From the NCBI GenBank assembly GCA_012295275.1, contig CM022671.1, positions 9,448,858 through 9,512,857 on the forward strand: a DNA stretch of 64,000 nucleotides, in the 5' to 3' direction. Shown here piece after piece: positions 45,101 to 56,810 of the stretch. The notes below the pieces were generated by a model that worked only from the letters and a program-made list of their open reading frames with translations, was not told where the DNA came from and searched no databases. Made by a program: the position numbers and the translations under genes. Origin of the DNA: Chrysomallon squamiferum (Eukaryota > Mollusca > Gastropoda > Neomphalida > Peltospiridae). Within the stretch, counting starts at the first letter, position 1. Each line of letters starts with the position of its first letter.

Positions 45101-48100
45101 GTATTGTTGTTGGACATCCACTATATGTCTGCTGTTGTTGTAGTAGTAAAATACTAGGGATACCCATTTTTATTGTTATCAGACATCCACTATATGTCTG
45201 CTGTTGTTGTAGTGTTAAAACACTAATGATACCCATATTTATTGTTGTCAGACATCCACTACATGTCTGCTGTTGTTGTAGTGGTAAAACACTAGGGATA
45301 CCCATATTTATTGTTTCAGACATCCTCTACATGTCTGCTGTTGTTGTAGTGTTAAAACACTAGTAATACCCATATTTATTGTTGTCAGACATCCACTATA
45401 TGTCTGCTGTTGTTGTAGTGGTAAATCACTAGGGATACCCATATTTATTGTTGTCAGACATCCTCTACATGTCTGCTGTTGTTGTGGTGGTAAAATACTA
45501 GGAATACTCATTTTTATTGTTGTCAGACATCCTCTACATGTCTGCTGTTGTTGTAGTGGTAAAACACTAGGGATAACCATATTTATTGTTGTGTCAGACA
45601 TCTACTATATGTCTGCTATTGTTGTAGTGTTAAAACACTAATGTTACCCATATTTATTGTTGTCAGACATCCACTATATGTCTGCTGTTGTTGTAGTGGT
45701 AAAACATTAGGGATACCCATATTTATTGTTTCAGACATCAACTACATGTCTGCTGTTGTTGTAGTGGTAAAACACTAATGTTACCCATATTTATTGTTGT
45801 CAGACATCCTCTACATGTCTGCTGTTGTTGTAGTGGTAAAACACTAGGGATACCCATTTTATTGTTATCAGACATCATCTACATATCTGCTGTTGTTGTA
45901 GTGTTAAAACACTAGGGATACCCATTTTTATTGTTATCAGACATCCACTACATGTCTGCTGTTGTTGTAGTGGTAAAACACTAGGGATACCCATATTTAT
46001 TGTTGTCAGACATCCACTACATGAATCCTGTTGTTGTTGTGGTAAAACACTAGGGATACCATATTTATTGTTGTCAGACATCCACTACATGTCTGCTGTT
46101 GTTGTAGTGTTAAAACACTAGGGATACCCATTTTATTGTTATCAGACATCATCTACATGTCTGCTGTTGTTGTAGTGTTAAAACACTAATGATACCCATA
46201 TTTATTGTTGTCAGACATCCTCTACATGTCTGCTGTTGTTGTAGTGGTAAAACACTAATGATACCCATATTTATTGTTGTCAGACATCCTCTACATGTCT
46301 GCTGTTGTTGTAGTGTTAAAACACTAGGGATACCCATTTTTATTGTTATCAGACATCATCTACATGTCTGCTGTTGTTGTAGTGGTAAAACACTAATGAT
46401 ACCCATATTTATTGTTGTCAGACATCCACTACATGTCTGCTGTTGTTGTAGTGGTAAAACACTAGGGATACCCATATTTATTGCAGTTGTCAGAGATTGA
46501 CAACATATCCACTGTTGTTGTAGTGGTAAAACACTAGGGATACCCATTTTCATTGTTATCAGACATCATCTACATGTCTGCTGTTGTTGTAGTGTTAAAA
46601 CACTAATGTTACCCTTATTTATTGTTGTCAGACATCCACTACATGTCTGCTGTTGTTGTAGTGGTAAAACACTAGGGATACCCATTTTTATTGTTATCAG
46701 ACATCATCTACATGTCTGCTGTTGTTGTAGTGGTAAAACACTAATGATACCCATATTTATTGTTGTCAGACATCCACTACATGTCTGCTGTTGTTGTAGT
46801 GGTAAAACACTAGGGATACCCATTTTTATTGTTATCAGACATCATCTACATGTCTGCTGTTGTTGTAGTGTTAAAACACTAATGTTACCCATATTTATTG
46901 TTGTCAGACATCCACTATATGTCTGCTGTTGTTGTAGTGGTGAAACACTAGGGATACCCATATTTATTGTTAGACATCCTCCACATGTCTGCTGTTGTTG
47001 TAGTGGTAAAACACTAGGGATACCCATTTATATTGTTATCAGACATCCACTATATGTCTGCTGTTGTTGTAGTGTTAAAACACTAATGATACCCATATTT
47101 ATTATTGTCAGACATCCTCTACATGTCTGCTGTTGTTGTAGTGGTAAAACACTAGGGATACCCATTTTTATTGTTATCAGACATCCTCTGCATGTCTGCT
47201 GCTGTTGTAGTGGTAAAACACTAGGGATACCCATTTTTATTGTTGTCAGACATCCTCTACATGTCTGCTGTTGTTGTAGTGGTAAAACACTAGGGATACC
47301 CATTTTTATTGTTGTCAGACATCCTCTACATGTCTGCTGTTGTTGTAGTGGTAAAACACTAATGATACCCATATTTATTGTTTCAGACATCCTCTACATG
47401 TCTGCTGTTGTTGTAGTGGTAAAACACTAGGGATACCCATTTTTATTGTTATCAGACATCATGTACATGTCTGCTGTTGTTGTAGTGTTAAAACACTAGG
47501 GATACCCATTTTCACTGTTATCAGACATCATCTACATGTCTGCTGTTGTTGTAGTGTTAAAACACTAATGTTACCCATATTTATTGTTGTCAGACATCCA
47601 CTACATGTCTGCTGTTGTTGTAGTGTTAAAACACTAGGGATACCCATATTTATTGTTTCAGACATCAACTACATGTCTGCTGTTGTTGTAGTGGTAAAAC
47701 ACTAGGGATACCCATTTTTATTGTTATCAGACATCCTCTGCATGTCTGCTGCTGTTGTAGTGGTAAAACACTAGGGATACCCATTTTTATTGTTGTCAGA
47801 CATCCTCTACATGTCTGCTGTTGTTGTAGTGGTAAAACACTAATGTTACCCATATTTATTGTTGTCAGACATCCACTATATGTCTGCTGTTGTTGTAGTG
47901 GTAAAACACTAGGGATACCCATTTTTATTGTTGTCAGACATCCTCTACATGTCTGCTGTTGTTGTAGTGGTAAAACACTAATGATACCCATATTTATTGT
48001 TTCAGACATCCTCTACATGTCTGCTGTTGTTGTAGTGGTAAAACACTAGGGATACCCATTTTTATTGTTATCAGACATCATGTACATGTCTGCTGTTGTT

Positions 48101-50182
48101 GTAGTGTTAAAACACTAGGGATACCCATTTTCACTGTTATCAGACATCATCTACATGTCTGCTGTTGTTGTAGTGTTAAAACACTAATGTTACCCTTATT
48201 TATTGTTGTCAGACATCCACTACATGTCTGCTGTTGTTGTAGTGTTAAAACACTAGGGATACCCATATTTATTGTTTCAGACATCAACTACATGTCTGCT
48301 GTTGTTGTAGTGGTAAAACACTAGGGATACCCATTTTTATTGTTATCAGACATCCTCTGCATGTCTGCTGCTGTTGTAGTGGTAAAACACTAGGGATACC
48401 CATTTTTATTGTTATCAGACATCCTCTACATGTCTGTGTTGTTGTAGTGGTAAAACACTAATGTTACCCATATTTATTGTTGTCAGACATCCACTATATG
48501 TCTGCTGTTGTTGTAGTGGTAAAACATTAGGGATACCCATTTTTATTGTTATCACACATCATGTACATGTCTGCTGTTGTTGTAGTGTTAAAACACTAGG
48601 GATACCCATTTTCACTGTTATCAGACATCATCTACATGTCTGCTGTTGTTGTAGTGTTAAAACACTAATGTTACCCTTATTTATTGTTGTGAGACATCCA
48701 CTACATGTCTGCTGTTGTTGTAGTGTTAAAACACTAGGGATACCCATATTTATTGTTTCAGACATCACCTACATGTCTGCTGTTGTTGTAGTGGTAAAAC
48801 ACTAGTGATACCCATATTTATTGTTGTCAGACATCCTCTACATGTCTGCTGTTGTTGTAGTGGTAAAACACTAGGGATACCCATTTTTATTGTTATCAGA
48901 CATCATCTACATGTCTGCTGTTGTTGTAGTGTTAAAACACTAATGTTACCCATATTTATTGTTGTCAGACATCCACTATATGTCTGCTGTTGTTGTAGTG
49001 GTGAAACACTAGGGATACCCATATTTATTGTTAGACATCCTCCACATGTCTGCTGTTGTTGTAGTGGTAAAACACTAGGGATACCCATTTATATTGTTAT
49101 CAGACATCCACTATATGTCTGCTGTTGTTGTAGTGTTAAAACACTAATGATACCCATATTTATTATTGTCAGACATCCTCTACATGTCTGCTGTTGTTGT
49201 AGTGGTAAAACACTAGGGATACCCATATTTATTATTGTCAGACATCCTCTACATGTCTGCTGTTGTTGTAGTGGTAAAACACTAGGGATACCCATTTTTA
49301 TTGTTATCAGACATTGTCTACATGTCTGCTGTTGTTGTAGTGGTAAAACACTAGGGATACCCATTTTTATTGTTGTCAGACATCCTCTGCATGTCTGCTG
49401 CTGTTGTAGTGGTAAAACACTAGGGATACCCATTTTTATTGTTGTCAGACATCCTCTACATGTCTGCTGTTGTTGTAGTGGTAAAACACTAGGGATACCC
49501 ATATTTATTGTTGTCAGACATCCTCTACATGTCTGCTGTTGTTGTAGTGGTAAAACACTAGGGATACCCATTTTTATTGTTATCAGACATCATCTACATG
49601 TCTGCTGTTGTTGTAGTGTTAAAACACTAATGTTACCCATATTTATTGTTGTCAGACATCCACTATATGTCTGCTGTTGTTGTAGTGGTGAAACACTAGG
49701 GATACCCATATTTATTGTTAGACATCCTCCATATGTCTGCTGTTGTTGTAGTGGTAAAACACTAGGGATACCCATTTTTATTGTTATCAGACATTGTCTA
49801 CATGTCTGCTGTTGTTGTAGTGTTAAAACCCTAATGATACCCATTTTTATTGTTATCAGACATCCTCTACATGTCTGCTGTTGTTGTAGTGGTAAAACAC
49901 TAGGGATACCCATTTTTATTGTTATCAGACATCCTCTGCATGTCTGCTGCTGTTGTAGTGGTAAAACACTAGGGATACCCATTTTTATTGTTGTCAGACA
50001 TCCTCTACATGTCTGCTGTTGTTGTAGTGGTAAAACACTAGGGATACCCATTTTTATTGTTGTCAGACATCCTCTACATGTCTGCTGTTGTTGTAGTGGT
50101 AAAACACTAGGGATACCCATTTTTATTGTTATCAGACATCCTCTACATGTCTGCTGTTGTTTTAGTGGTAAAACACTAGAAC
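45101..50182. repeat. 69-bp satellite array, about 74 units
   Basis: The unit CAGACATCCTCTACATGTCT-GCTGTTGTTGTAGTGGTAAA-ACACTAGGGATACCCATTTT-TATTGTTGT is 69 bp. It holds an internal dyad, CAGACAT...ATGTCTG, and a second, AAACACTA/TAGTG. Variants differ at a few fixed positions (GGGATACCC / ATGATACCC / ATGTTACCC; CCTCTAC / ATCTAC / CCACTAT). Because 69 is divisible by three, both strands stay open over long runs (up to 519 codons on plus), reading IPIFIVVRHPLHVCCCCSGK-type 23-residue repeats. That is composition, not evidence of a gene. Multi-unit blocks recur, showing higher-order structure. Confidence 0.95.
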
Positions 50183-50341
50183 CAGTTAATGACATAGAGT
50201 GGGGTATATCTATTTCCTTTTTTCTTCTCAATACATTCTTTTCTTTTTTCTTTTTGTTCTCCCCATTCATTTCATACACCACATCATTCCAGCTGTTTAT
50301 AACTGGAACTCAGCAATGTAATTTAATGACATTTTCTCAGT
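50183..50341. other. Pyrimidine-rich spacer between satellite and fold-back
   Basis: Begins AACCAGTTAATGACATAGAG, which is inverted relative to the satellite's left flank at 45,032. Then CTTTT-rich text. No gene seen. Confidence 0.5.
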
Positions 50342-50641
50342 CATCTTTGAGCATACATGATTAGGTATTCTCCATGTAATACTTCAACCAACATTCCCAG
50401 GCCAAGAACACTGGGTGGGTAGGTCCCATCAGGTGAGCAGATGTCACATCACCAGTATCATCATCCAGACGTCCTTGTCACTGAAGGACCCACCCCACAA
50501 GTCATCATACAGTCCTGTGTATGTCCATTTCACTCATGGTACCTTGATGCAGGACTGCTGTGTTCCCTGATCTCACTGATGTACCCATTGCAGAGTAGGG
50601 ATCATCTCCACCATCCTGTCTGTTGGTAGATAGATGTCATG
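50342..50641 (+). repeat. Left arm of a 300-bp fold-back
   Basis: It aligns end to end with the reverse complement of 51,480-51,779. Matching anchors in order are CATCTTTGAGCATACATGAT, ATATTCCCCATGTA-like text, ACATTCCCAG..CAAGAACACTGG, CAGATGTC.CATCA.CAG.ATC, CTCACAAG-like text, CACTTCAC.CATGG and CC.GTCTGTTGG..GATGTCATG. Identity is around 70% by eye with equal length, so the arms are old but retained over their full extent. GC content is clearly higher than in the surroundings. Confidence 0.8.
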
Positions 50642-51064
50642 GTTACTAATATGTCTGTCAGTGTGTATGTGTACTAATATGTGTGTCAGTGTGTATATGT
50701 ATACTATTATGTGTGTCAGTGTGTGTATGTTGTCTAATATGTGTGTCAGTGTATGATTGTTTATTAATGAGTTGGTGAATGTGTTGACTAATATTTTTGC
50801 AATGTGTGTTTGTCAGTGTGCATGTACTTATATGTAGCAGTGTGTTTATGTGTGTATACTAATATTTGTTAGTGTTTTTACTAATATGTAGAGTAGTTTG
50901 TTTGTAAATGTGTATACTAATGTGTGTATCAGTGTGTGTATCAAATCAAATGCATCAGTGTGTAATTACAGTGTGTTTGTGTTTTATCTAAAATGTGTGT
51001 CAGAAATATTAGTTGTTTACTAATATGTATGCCAGTATTTGTATGTGTGAGCATATTTCTTATA

Positions 51065-51065
<1 letters not shown>
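50642..51065. repeat. Degenerate TGTG/CAGTGTGT minisatellite
   Basis: Irregular units of about 32-36 bases, of the form GTGTGTCAGTGTGTATGTGTACTAATAT, repeat roughly ten times inside the fold-back loop. Confidence 0.75.

Positions 51066-51130
<65 letters not shown>
51066..51130. repeat. (TTA)n microsatellite
   Basis: About 21 TTA units inside the fold-back loop, directly before the first hairpin. Confidence 0.95.
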
Positions 51131-51142
51131 TAAACATTTTAC

Positions 51143-51232
51143 ATCTTTGATAGTCTGGGCAGGAAAAATGAATGACCAGCAGATACTGTAATGAGGTCAT
51201 TGTTCCTGTAGGGCAGACAGACCATCAAAGAT
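51143..51232. ncRNA. Candidate structured hairpin, copy 1
   Basis: ATCTTTGATAGTCTG (51,143-51,157) pairs with CAGACCATCAAAGAT (51,218-51,232), with one A/C mismatch. An inner stem, CAGGAAAAATGA / TCATTGTTCCTG, continues it toward a small terminal loop. The size (90 nt) and shape resemble a pre-miRNA or a small fold-back element. The homologous hairpin at 51,288 keeps the structure while changing sequence. There is no evidence of transcription from sequence alone. Confidence 0.45.
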
Positions 51233-51287
51233 TTAAATGTTTTTTTGTTCTTGTTTTTCTAATTTTGACTAATAACACATTTTCCTA

Positions 51288-51379
51288 CTCTGTGATGGTC
51301 TGAGCAGGAGCAGTGAATGATCAGAAACTGTTCTGGGATGAAATCACTGTTCCTGTGGAGCACACAGGTCATCACAGAG
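51288..51379. ncRNA. Candidate structured hairpin, copy 2
   Basis: CTCTGTGATGGTCTG (51,288-51,302) pairs with CAGGTCATCACAGAG (51,365-51,379), all positions paired if two G-U wobbles are allowed. The inner stem CAGGAGCAGTGA / TCACTGTTCCTG is paired apart from one wobble. Relative to copy 1 several pairs change on both sides (A-U to C-G, U-A to G-C, A-U to G-C), which is compensatory. Confidence 0.45.
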
Positions 51380-51479
51380 ACTTGTCCTCATCACTTTTTC
51401 TTTCAACATACTAATTTAACATAATTTACTAATACTACTAACATTCAGCACATCCCCAGTCGGCACATACTACTAAAAA

Positions 51480-51779
51480 CATGATGTTTGTCCCCAATAG
51501 GCAGGTTGGTGGAAATGGTTGCGGCTCTAGAATGGATGCACCAATGATTTCAGGTAACGGTTGCAGGATGAATGCACTTTTGTCAGGGTTCCATGGGTGA
51601 AGTGGGCATCCTCAGGGCTGGTGGTGGCTTGTGAGGTCGCTCCTTTGGTGACAGGGATTTTCTGGGTGACGATGCTGCTGATGGGACATCTGTCCATCTG
51701 GTGGGTCACTCCTGTCCAGTGTTCTTGAACTGGGAATGTTATACATGGGGAATATCTCATCATGGATGGTCAACAGATG
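51480..51779 (-). repeat. Right arm of the 300-bp fold-back
   Basis: Inverted homologue of 50,342-50,641. Its minus strand is open for 78 codons (SIVTQKIPVTKGATSQATTS...), but the left arm does not preserve that frame, so coding is unlikely. Confidence 0.8.
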
Positions 51780-52496
51780 CTGGGAGTGTCGTCAAGTTGC
51801 ACTGTTGAATTTCAGTGATAAACGTTGAACACACACAAACACACAGACACTCACAAACTCACTCACACACATACACACATACTTACATACATATACAGAC
51901 AGAAAGAAAAAGAAAAGAAACAGAAGAAAAAAAAGAAAAAACATATCATGCACTACCTCTGTTTGTTACAGTGATTAAACTGGAAATAGATTTTGGTGCA
52001 GTCGATAATATTGTTTATGGTTTAATTTGTTAATAATATTTATTTTTATTTTTATAAGCTTTAATATATTAAGGGGAAAACATATACAATGTACATGTGA
52101 CCATTTGGACAAGAAAAATTACTTAAAACATTTCTTCTGGGTAAAACAGTGTGAGTATACACATTATATTTTAATTTGAATTTTATCATCATTTGTTTCT
52201 TTATAACCAACTGTAGAAAGGTTATATTGAATATATATAGAAAGGTATATTCTACATAGTTTTTTTGAAATGATAAATAACATTAAAAATATTTATTTTT
52301 ATTTTTTTATATATATATTTGGCAAATGACACAGGGCTAAATATATTAATTATTACTTGGAAAAAGTTTGCCACATTTTACATTAGCGATCAGTTACATA
52401 ATTTGTGTGTCTGTATGTGAATAAAATTAGAAGTGATTTATTTAAATTTTATTAATATTATTTTAATAGGTTTAGAACAGCATTTCTGCTTTTATA

Positions 52497-52546
<50 letters not shown>

Positions 52547-52680
52547 GGTTTTAGATTTGTTATTTTATATGATGATATTTGTTTATTTGTTATATAATTA
52601 TTTATATAATTATTTATATCACATTTTTACATGGTTTTAAAAAATGTATTTTATAAACAGTTAATATGTTCAGTGAGAAC
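51780..52680. other. CA-rich then AT-rich sequence, no gene seen
   Basis: CACA/ACTC words lie at 51,830-51,900, an AAAGAA tract at 51,900-51,940, and a TA repeat at 52,505-52,543. Confidence 0.5.
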
Positions 52681-53086
52681 TGTGGCCAATCAGGCCAGTA
52701 GGTTATCTTATTTCCTTCTTTGTAATATCAATTTTATAAAGTATCTTCATTGGATTTGCTTCATATTTTTTTTTATTGTATTTTATTTTTTTTTATAAAT
52801 GTTATCTTTCTTCTTACTGATTTTCATATTCGACTATTTTAATTCTGTTTCCTGGGAATTCAATAACGGCACCTCATTTGTATTCCCAGAAAACAGATTA
52901 AATTATTTAAGGATGTGTTACTGACAAATATTAGAAAAAAACAAACAAACTTGGTTGTCATTCTGTGAGCAATTCCAGTCAACTATGAATATGTTCAGTG
53001 AGAACTATGGCCAATCAGGCCAGTAGATTATCTTATTTCCTGCTTTCTAATATCAGTTTTATAAAGTATCTTCATTGGACTTGCTT

Positions 53087-53120
<34 letters not shown>

Positions 53121-53235
53121 TGGTATCTTTACATAAGGACTGATTTTCATGTTCGACTATTTTAATTCTGTTTCCTGGGAATTCAATAACAGCACCTCAG
53201 TTGTATTCCGAGAAAACAGATTAAATTAGATTATT
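52668..53235 (+). repeat. Two tandem copies of a ~300-bp unit containing a palindromic module
   Basis: Unit A (52,668-52,915) and unit B (52,988-53,230) share ATATGTTCAGTGAGAACT, GGCCAATCAGGCCAGTAG, TTATAAAGTATCTTCATTGG and the module AATTCTGTTTCCTGGGAATT...AAAACAGATTAAATTA. The module is itself a hairpin (CTGTTTCCTGGGAAT / ATTCCCAGAAAACAG). The T tracts differ in length. A diverged relative lies at 43.86-44.10 kb. Confidence 0.8.
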
Positions 53236-53347
53236 CGAGGCATACTTTATTATCTCTGTTGTTAGTTTCTTTATTTTTAAAATTAATAAATCACAACATC
53301 ACTACTCTTCTGTATACCAAGATAATTCAACCATTACAGGCAGCCAT

Positions 53348-53392
<45 letters not shown>

Positions 53393-53715
53393 ATATATAT
53401 ATTAAAATTTAAATTGTTATCTGGAATTTCAGTTTAGCTTCCCAAAAGTATGCCAGAAAAAAATACAAACAAATCTGTATATATATAAATCTTCTCATGT
53501 ATGTTGCTGGTATTTTTTTAATTAATTTATTTATTTACTTGTTCTTGTTTTTGTTGTTGTCACCAGTTGAATATTATTATTATTATTATTATTGTTATCA
53601 TTATGATTATTATTTTATTTTGTATTATTATTACTATTATTTTATTTTTATTATTATTATTATTTTATTATTATTATTATTACGATTATTATTATTATTC
53701 TTTTCTATCATTATT
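53236..53715. repeat. Poly(T) and TTA-rich low-complexity stretch
   Basis: A T tract of about 37 at 53,350-53,387 and TTA/TTAT repeats at 53,570-53,715 account for the tyrosine- and isoleucine-rich frames. Confidence 0.85.
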
Positions 53716-54420
53716 TTGTTATATCTTGCTGTCCCAGGAATTCAGAATATCTTCTCTCTGCTATTTGCTGAAGGTTAATGGAAGTATTTCTCAATTCTGT
53801 CATACACAGGATATTCTTGCATATTTATATATCCATGTAAATTTAGCTTGCTGTCCTGGGAATTCAGAATAACTGCCCCATCCTGTCTGTCCAGAACTGA
53901 AAGTTAATGGAAATAACTAATTTCTGTTTGTTTTTGTTTTTGTTTTTTTGTTTTTTTTGGTTTGTTTTATATATTTGTATACCCTTCTTTTTTTGTCTCT
54001 TGCTGATATCTGAAAATTATTTTTATCGTGACTTGCTGTTCTGAGAATTCAGAATAATTGCCCCAAGCTGTTTGCCCAGAACTGAAGGTTAATGGAAGTA
54101 TTTCTCAATTCTGTCATACACAGGATATTCTTGCATATTTATATATCCATGTAAATTTCATAGAAACTTTCTATTCTTTAGCTTGCTGTCCTGGGAATTC
54201 AGAATAACTGCCCCATCCTGTCTGTCCAGAACTGAAAGTTAATGGAAATAACTAATTTCTGTTTGTTTTTGTTTTTTTTTTTTTTTGGTTTGTTTTATAT
54301 ATTTGTATACCCTTCTTTTTTTGTCTCTTGCTGATATCTGAAAATTATTTTTATTGTGACTTGCTGTTCTGGGAATTCAGAATAATTGCCCCAAGCTGTT
54401 TGCCCAGAACTGAAAGTTAT
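53716..54420 (+). repeat. Tandem ~314-bp duplication with five CTGGGAATTC modules
   Basis: The block AAGGTTAATGGAAGTATTTC...TTGCATATTTATATATCC at 53,771 is repeated at 54,085. Modules of the form CTTGCTGT-CCTGGGAATTCAGAATAA-TGCCCCA...CAGAACTGAAAGTTA occur near 53,728, 53,850, 54,031, 54,182 and 54,360. They resemble the module at 52.8 and 53.2 kb. No coding capacity. Confidence 0.8.
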
Positions 54421-55251
54421 TGGGACAGAAATTACTCTGAGGATGGTTCTTGAATTTTAGCATACTTCTATTCAATGCTTCATCTTAACATCTGAGACTT
54501 CTCAGTGACGCTTCATATACTCAGAACATATTATCTAGATAAACCACTGTTCTGTCATATTGTAGATTGTTCTGGTATTACAGTATTCACTATTCATTCC
54601 ATTTCAAATTATTTGCTCAAATTTCTTTATTTCATAGTGCAGTCTTACGTCTTCTTAAACCAAGATGTCCAAATAATAGTTTTGTTAGGTTACAGGTCAG
54701 TAAAATATTTTCAAGATAATACTTGGTAAACACCTTGTAATCTTGAAAAGTAAGATTCTTGGAAAAATTAACCAGAAAAATTGAACTCCTTGTGGGAAAT
54801 GCTCAGTGTTTATAGTTATTTTTATTTATTTACTTTTTTATTTATTTATTTAGTGTTTTGATATAGATAAATAATTATTTTATTTCTCTGGAAAATCCTT
54901 AATTTACAAAAATTCCAGTCCTAACAGTACAGCAGTTAACAACACATGTGTACATAAAAACAAATATACAAATTTCACAAAACAAATTAAAAATTATAAT
55001 GAAAACTAAAAAAAAAACACTAAAGAATAAAAAATATCCTCTTTTAAAATTCCTATTAATTATTATTATTATTATTTATTCCATTAGGAAATTTCATTTA
55101 TACCTTTTTTTTTCTTTTTTTTTAAATTTCTTTCGCCCATCCATATACAGAATATCATTCTTGGGTGGGGAAATAGATGTTGCTACATATATGTTTTCAT
55201 TCTGATATGTATTTGATTTGTGTATGTAATAGAAACCTTGTCTAGGCATTT

Positions 55252-55290
<39 letters not shown>

Positions 55291-55500
55291 TTTTTCAATT
55301 ATTTATTTTCTTTTTAAAAATATTTGCTAAATATCATTATATCTTTTGATTTGATCAACTTAGTGATCTCACCTATTCTTGTTTCCTTGCAAAACTCATT
55401 TCTTTTAAATCAGGCCAAACTGAATTGCTTAAATCACTGCCATTAACAACACCTGTCGTTATACACAGTCATGTATTCCGCTGTGGCCTGCCAACTTAAC
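54421..55500. other. AT-rich sequence with (TTTA)n, no gene seen
   Basis: A TTTA microsatellite spans 55,250-55,293 and shorter TTTA runs lie near 54,820-54,855. The open frame at 54,505-54,729 has no recognised domain. Confidence 0.5.
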
Positions 55501-55554
55501 AAGAATGTCATCTTTTTCTAGTTAATCAGTACTGACAGTGGCATTAGCATTGAT

Positions 55555-56000
55555 CAGAAAGTGTGACCATAAGAGGCATGTTCCCTTCACCGACACAACT
55601 CTCTACTGTCTGGTGACTATGACAAACACACTCCATCTCTTTACTATCATAATTGCAGTATTTTGCATTGGATAGAAAGTGTGACTATGACAAACATACT
55701 TCAGCACTTTACTGTCAAAGTCACACTGTCAGGCGAAGGTCAGAAAGGGTGACTATGACACATCCAGTGCTTTACTGGCATAGTCACACTGTCAGGCGAA
55801 GGTCAGAAAGGGTGACTATGACACATCCAGTGCTTTACTGGCATAGTCACACTGTCAGGCGAAGGTCAGAAAGGGTGACTATGACACATCCAGCACTTTA
55901 CTGGCATAGTTGCACTTCCAGGTGAAGGTCAGAAAGGGTGACTATGACAACCACATTTCAGGACTTTACTGTCACAGTCGCACTGTTAGTAGGTAAGACT
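55555..56000 (+). repeat. 63-bp minisatellite, about five to six units
   Basis: The unit CACTGTCAGGCGAAGGTCAG-AAAGGGTGACTATGACACAT-CCAGTGCTTTACTGGCATAGTCA is 63 bp. The central three copies (55,722-55,915) are nearly identical and the outer ones degenerate. The period divisible by three gives a repeated frame (HTVRRRSERVTMTHPVLYWH) without other coding evidence. Each unit has the dyad GTGACTATG...CATAGTCAC. Confidence 0.85.
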
Positions 56001-56810
56001 GTCAAGCATGCTCCCGTTTCTGTTAGTGTCACTGGCATTGGTCAGAATACATAGAGATGACAATTTATTATTTTTTAAAAATATTTTGATATATTGGCTA
56101 TTATTTGATTGATATCTTATACCATATTTTTATGTGTTATTATAAATCTATAAATTTCATTATTTTTATTGTTAGCATTTTGTTTTATTTCTTTACTCAA
56201 AATATATCTTTTAAATGCATATCTTTGTAAATAGTATATTTTTATGTTAATCATTGCTGTACACATAAATTGTTTTATTTTGCTATAAGCTTCAGTGGTT
56301 ATTTATTTATTTATTTATTATTATATTTTAAACAAATACATCTGTATTTTTAAATATATAATTTCTGTTGTAAAACAATCTTTCTGCTGTTATGCTGATA
56401 TTTTTATAATTATCTTAATATTTTAAATTTGTTTTACTAATTTTAGTATTATTTTTATTGCTATTATTTATTTATTTATTTATTTACTTGAATTTGAGTA
56501 GATATTTGAATGTATTATTTTTAATATATGGCTATTTTTTTGTCATCTTGGAACCTGTATATCATTCTGTGTGGTGTTACCATAGTGAAACAATAGATAT
56601 CTGAATAAAATATACAACTGAATTTGTAATTTGTTTGTTTTACTTTATTTAATTATTTATTTAATTTACAGGATTTGTAATTCTAACATATGTTAATTCT
56701 GTTTAAGAAAATCATGAATTTTTTGATGAAAGAAAATAATTAGGAACATTTGTTTATAGTATTTGACAATAAAATATTAGCAAAAAATTTAAAATTTTAT
56801 AGCAGTATGA
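56001..56810. other. AT-rich sequence, no gene seen
   Basis: Only TTTA/ATTT runs and thymine-rich text. No exon recognised. Confidence 0.5.

Noticed and set aside
45101-50182. CRISPR-like regular array
   Set aside because: The units are contiguous and all homologous with no unique spacers, the context is eukaryotic, and no cas genes are present.
46606-50364. Very long cysteine-rich open frames (up to 519 codons) in the satellite
   Set aside because: They follow from a 69-bp repeat whose period is divisible by three and whose unit lacks stops in that frame; the opposite strand is open too. There is no start context, splice signal or conserved non-repeat domain.
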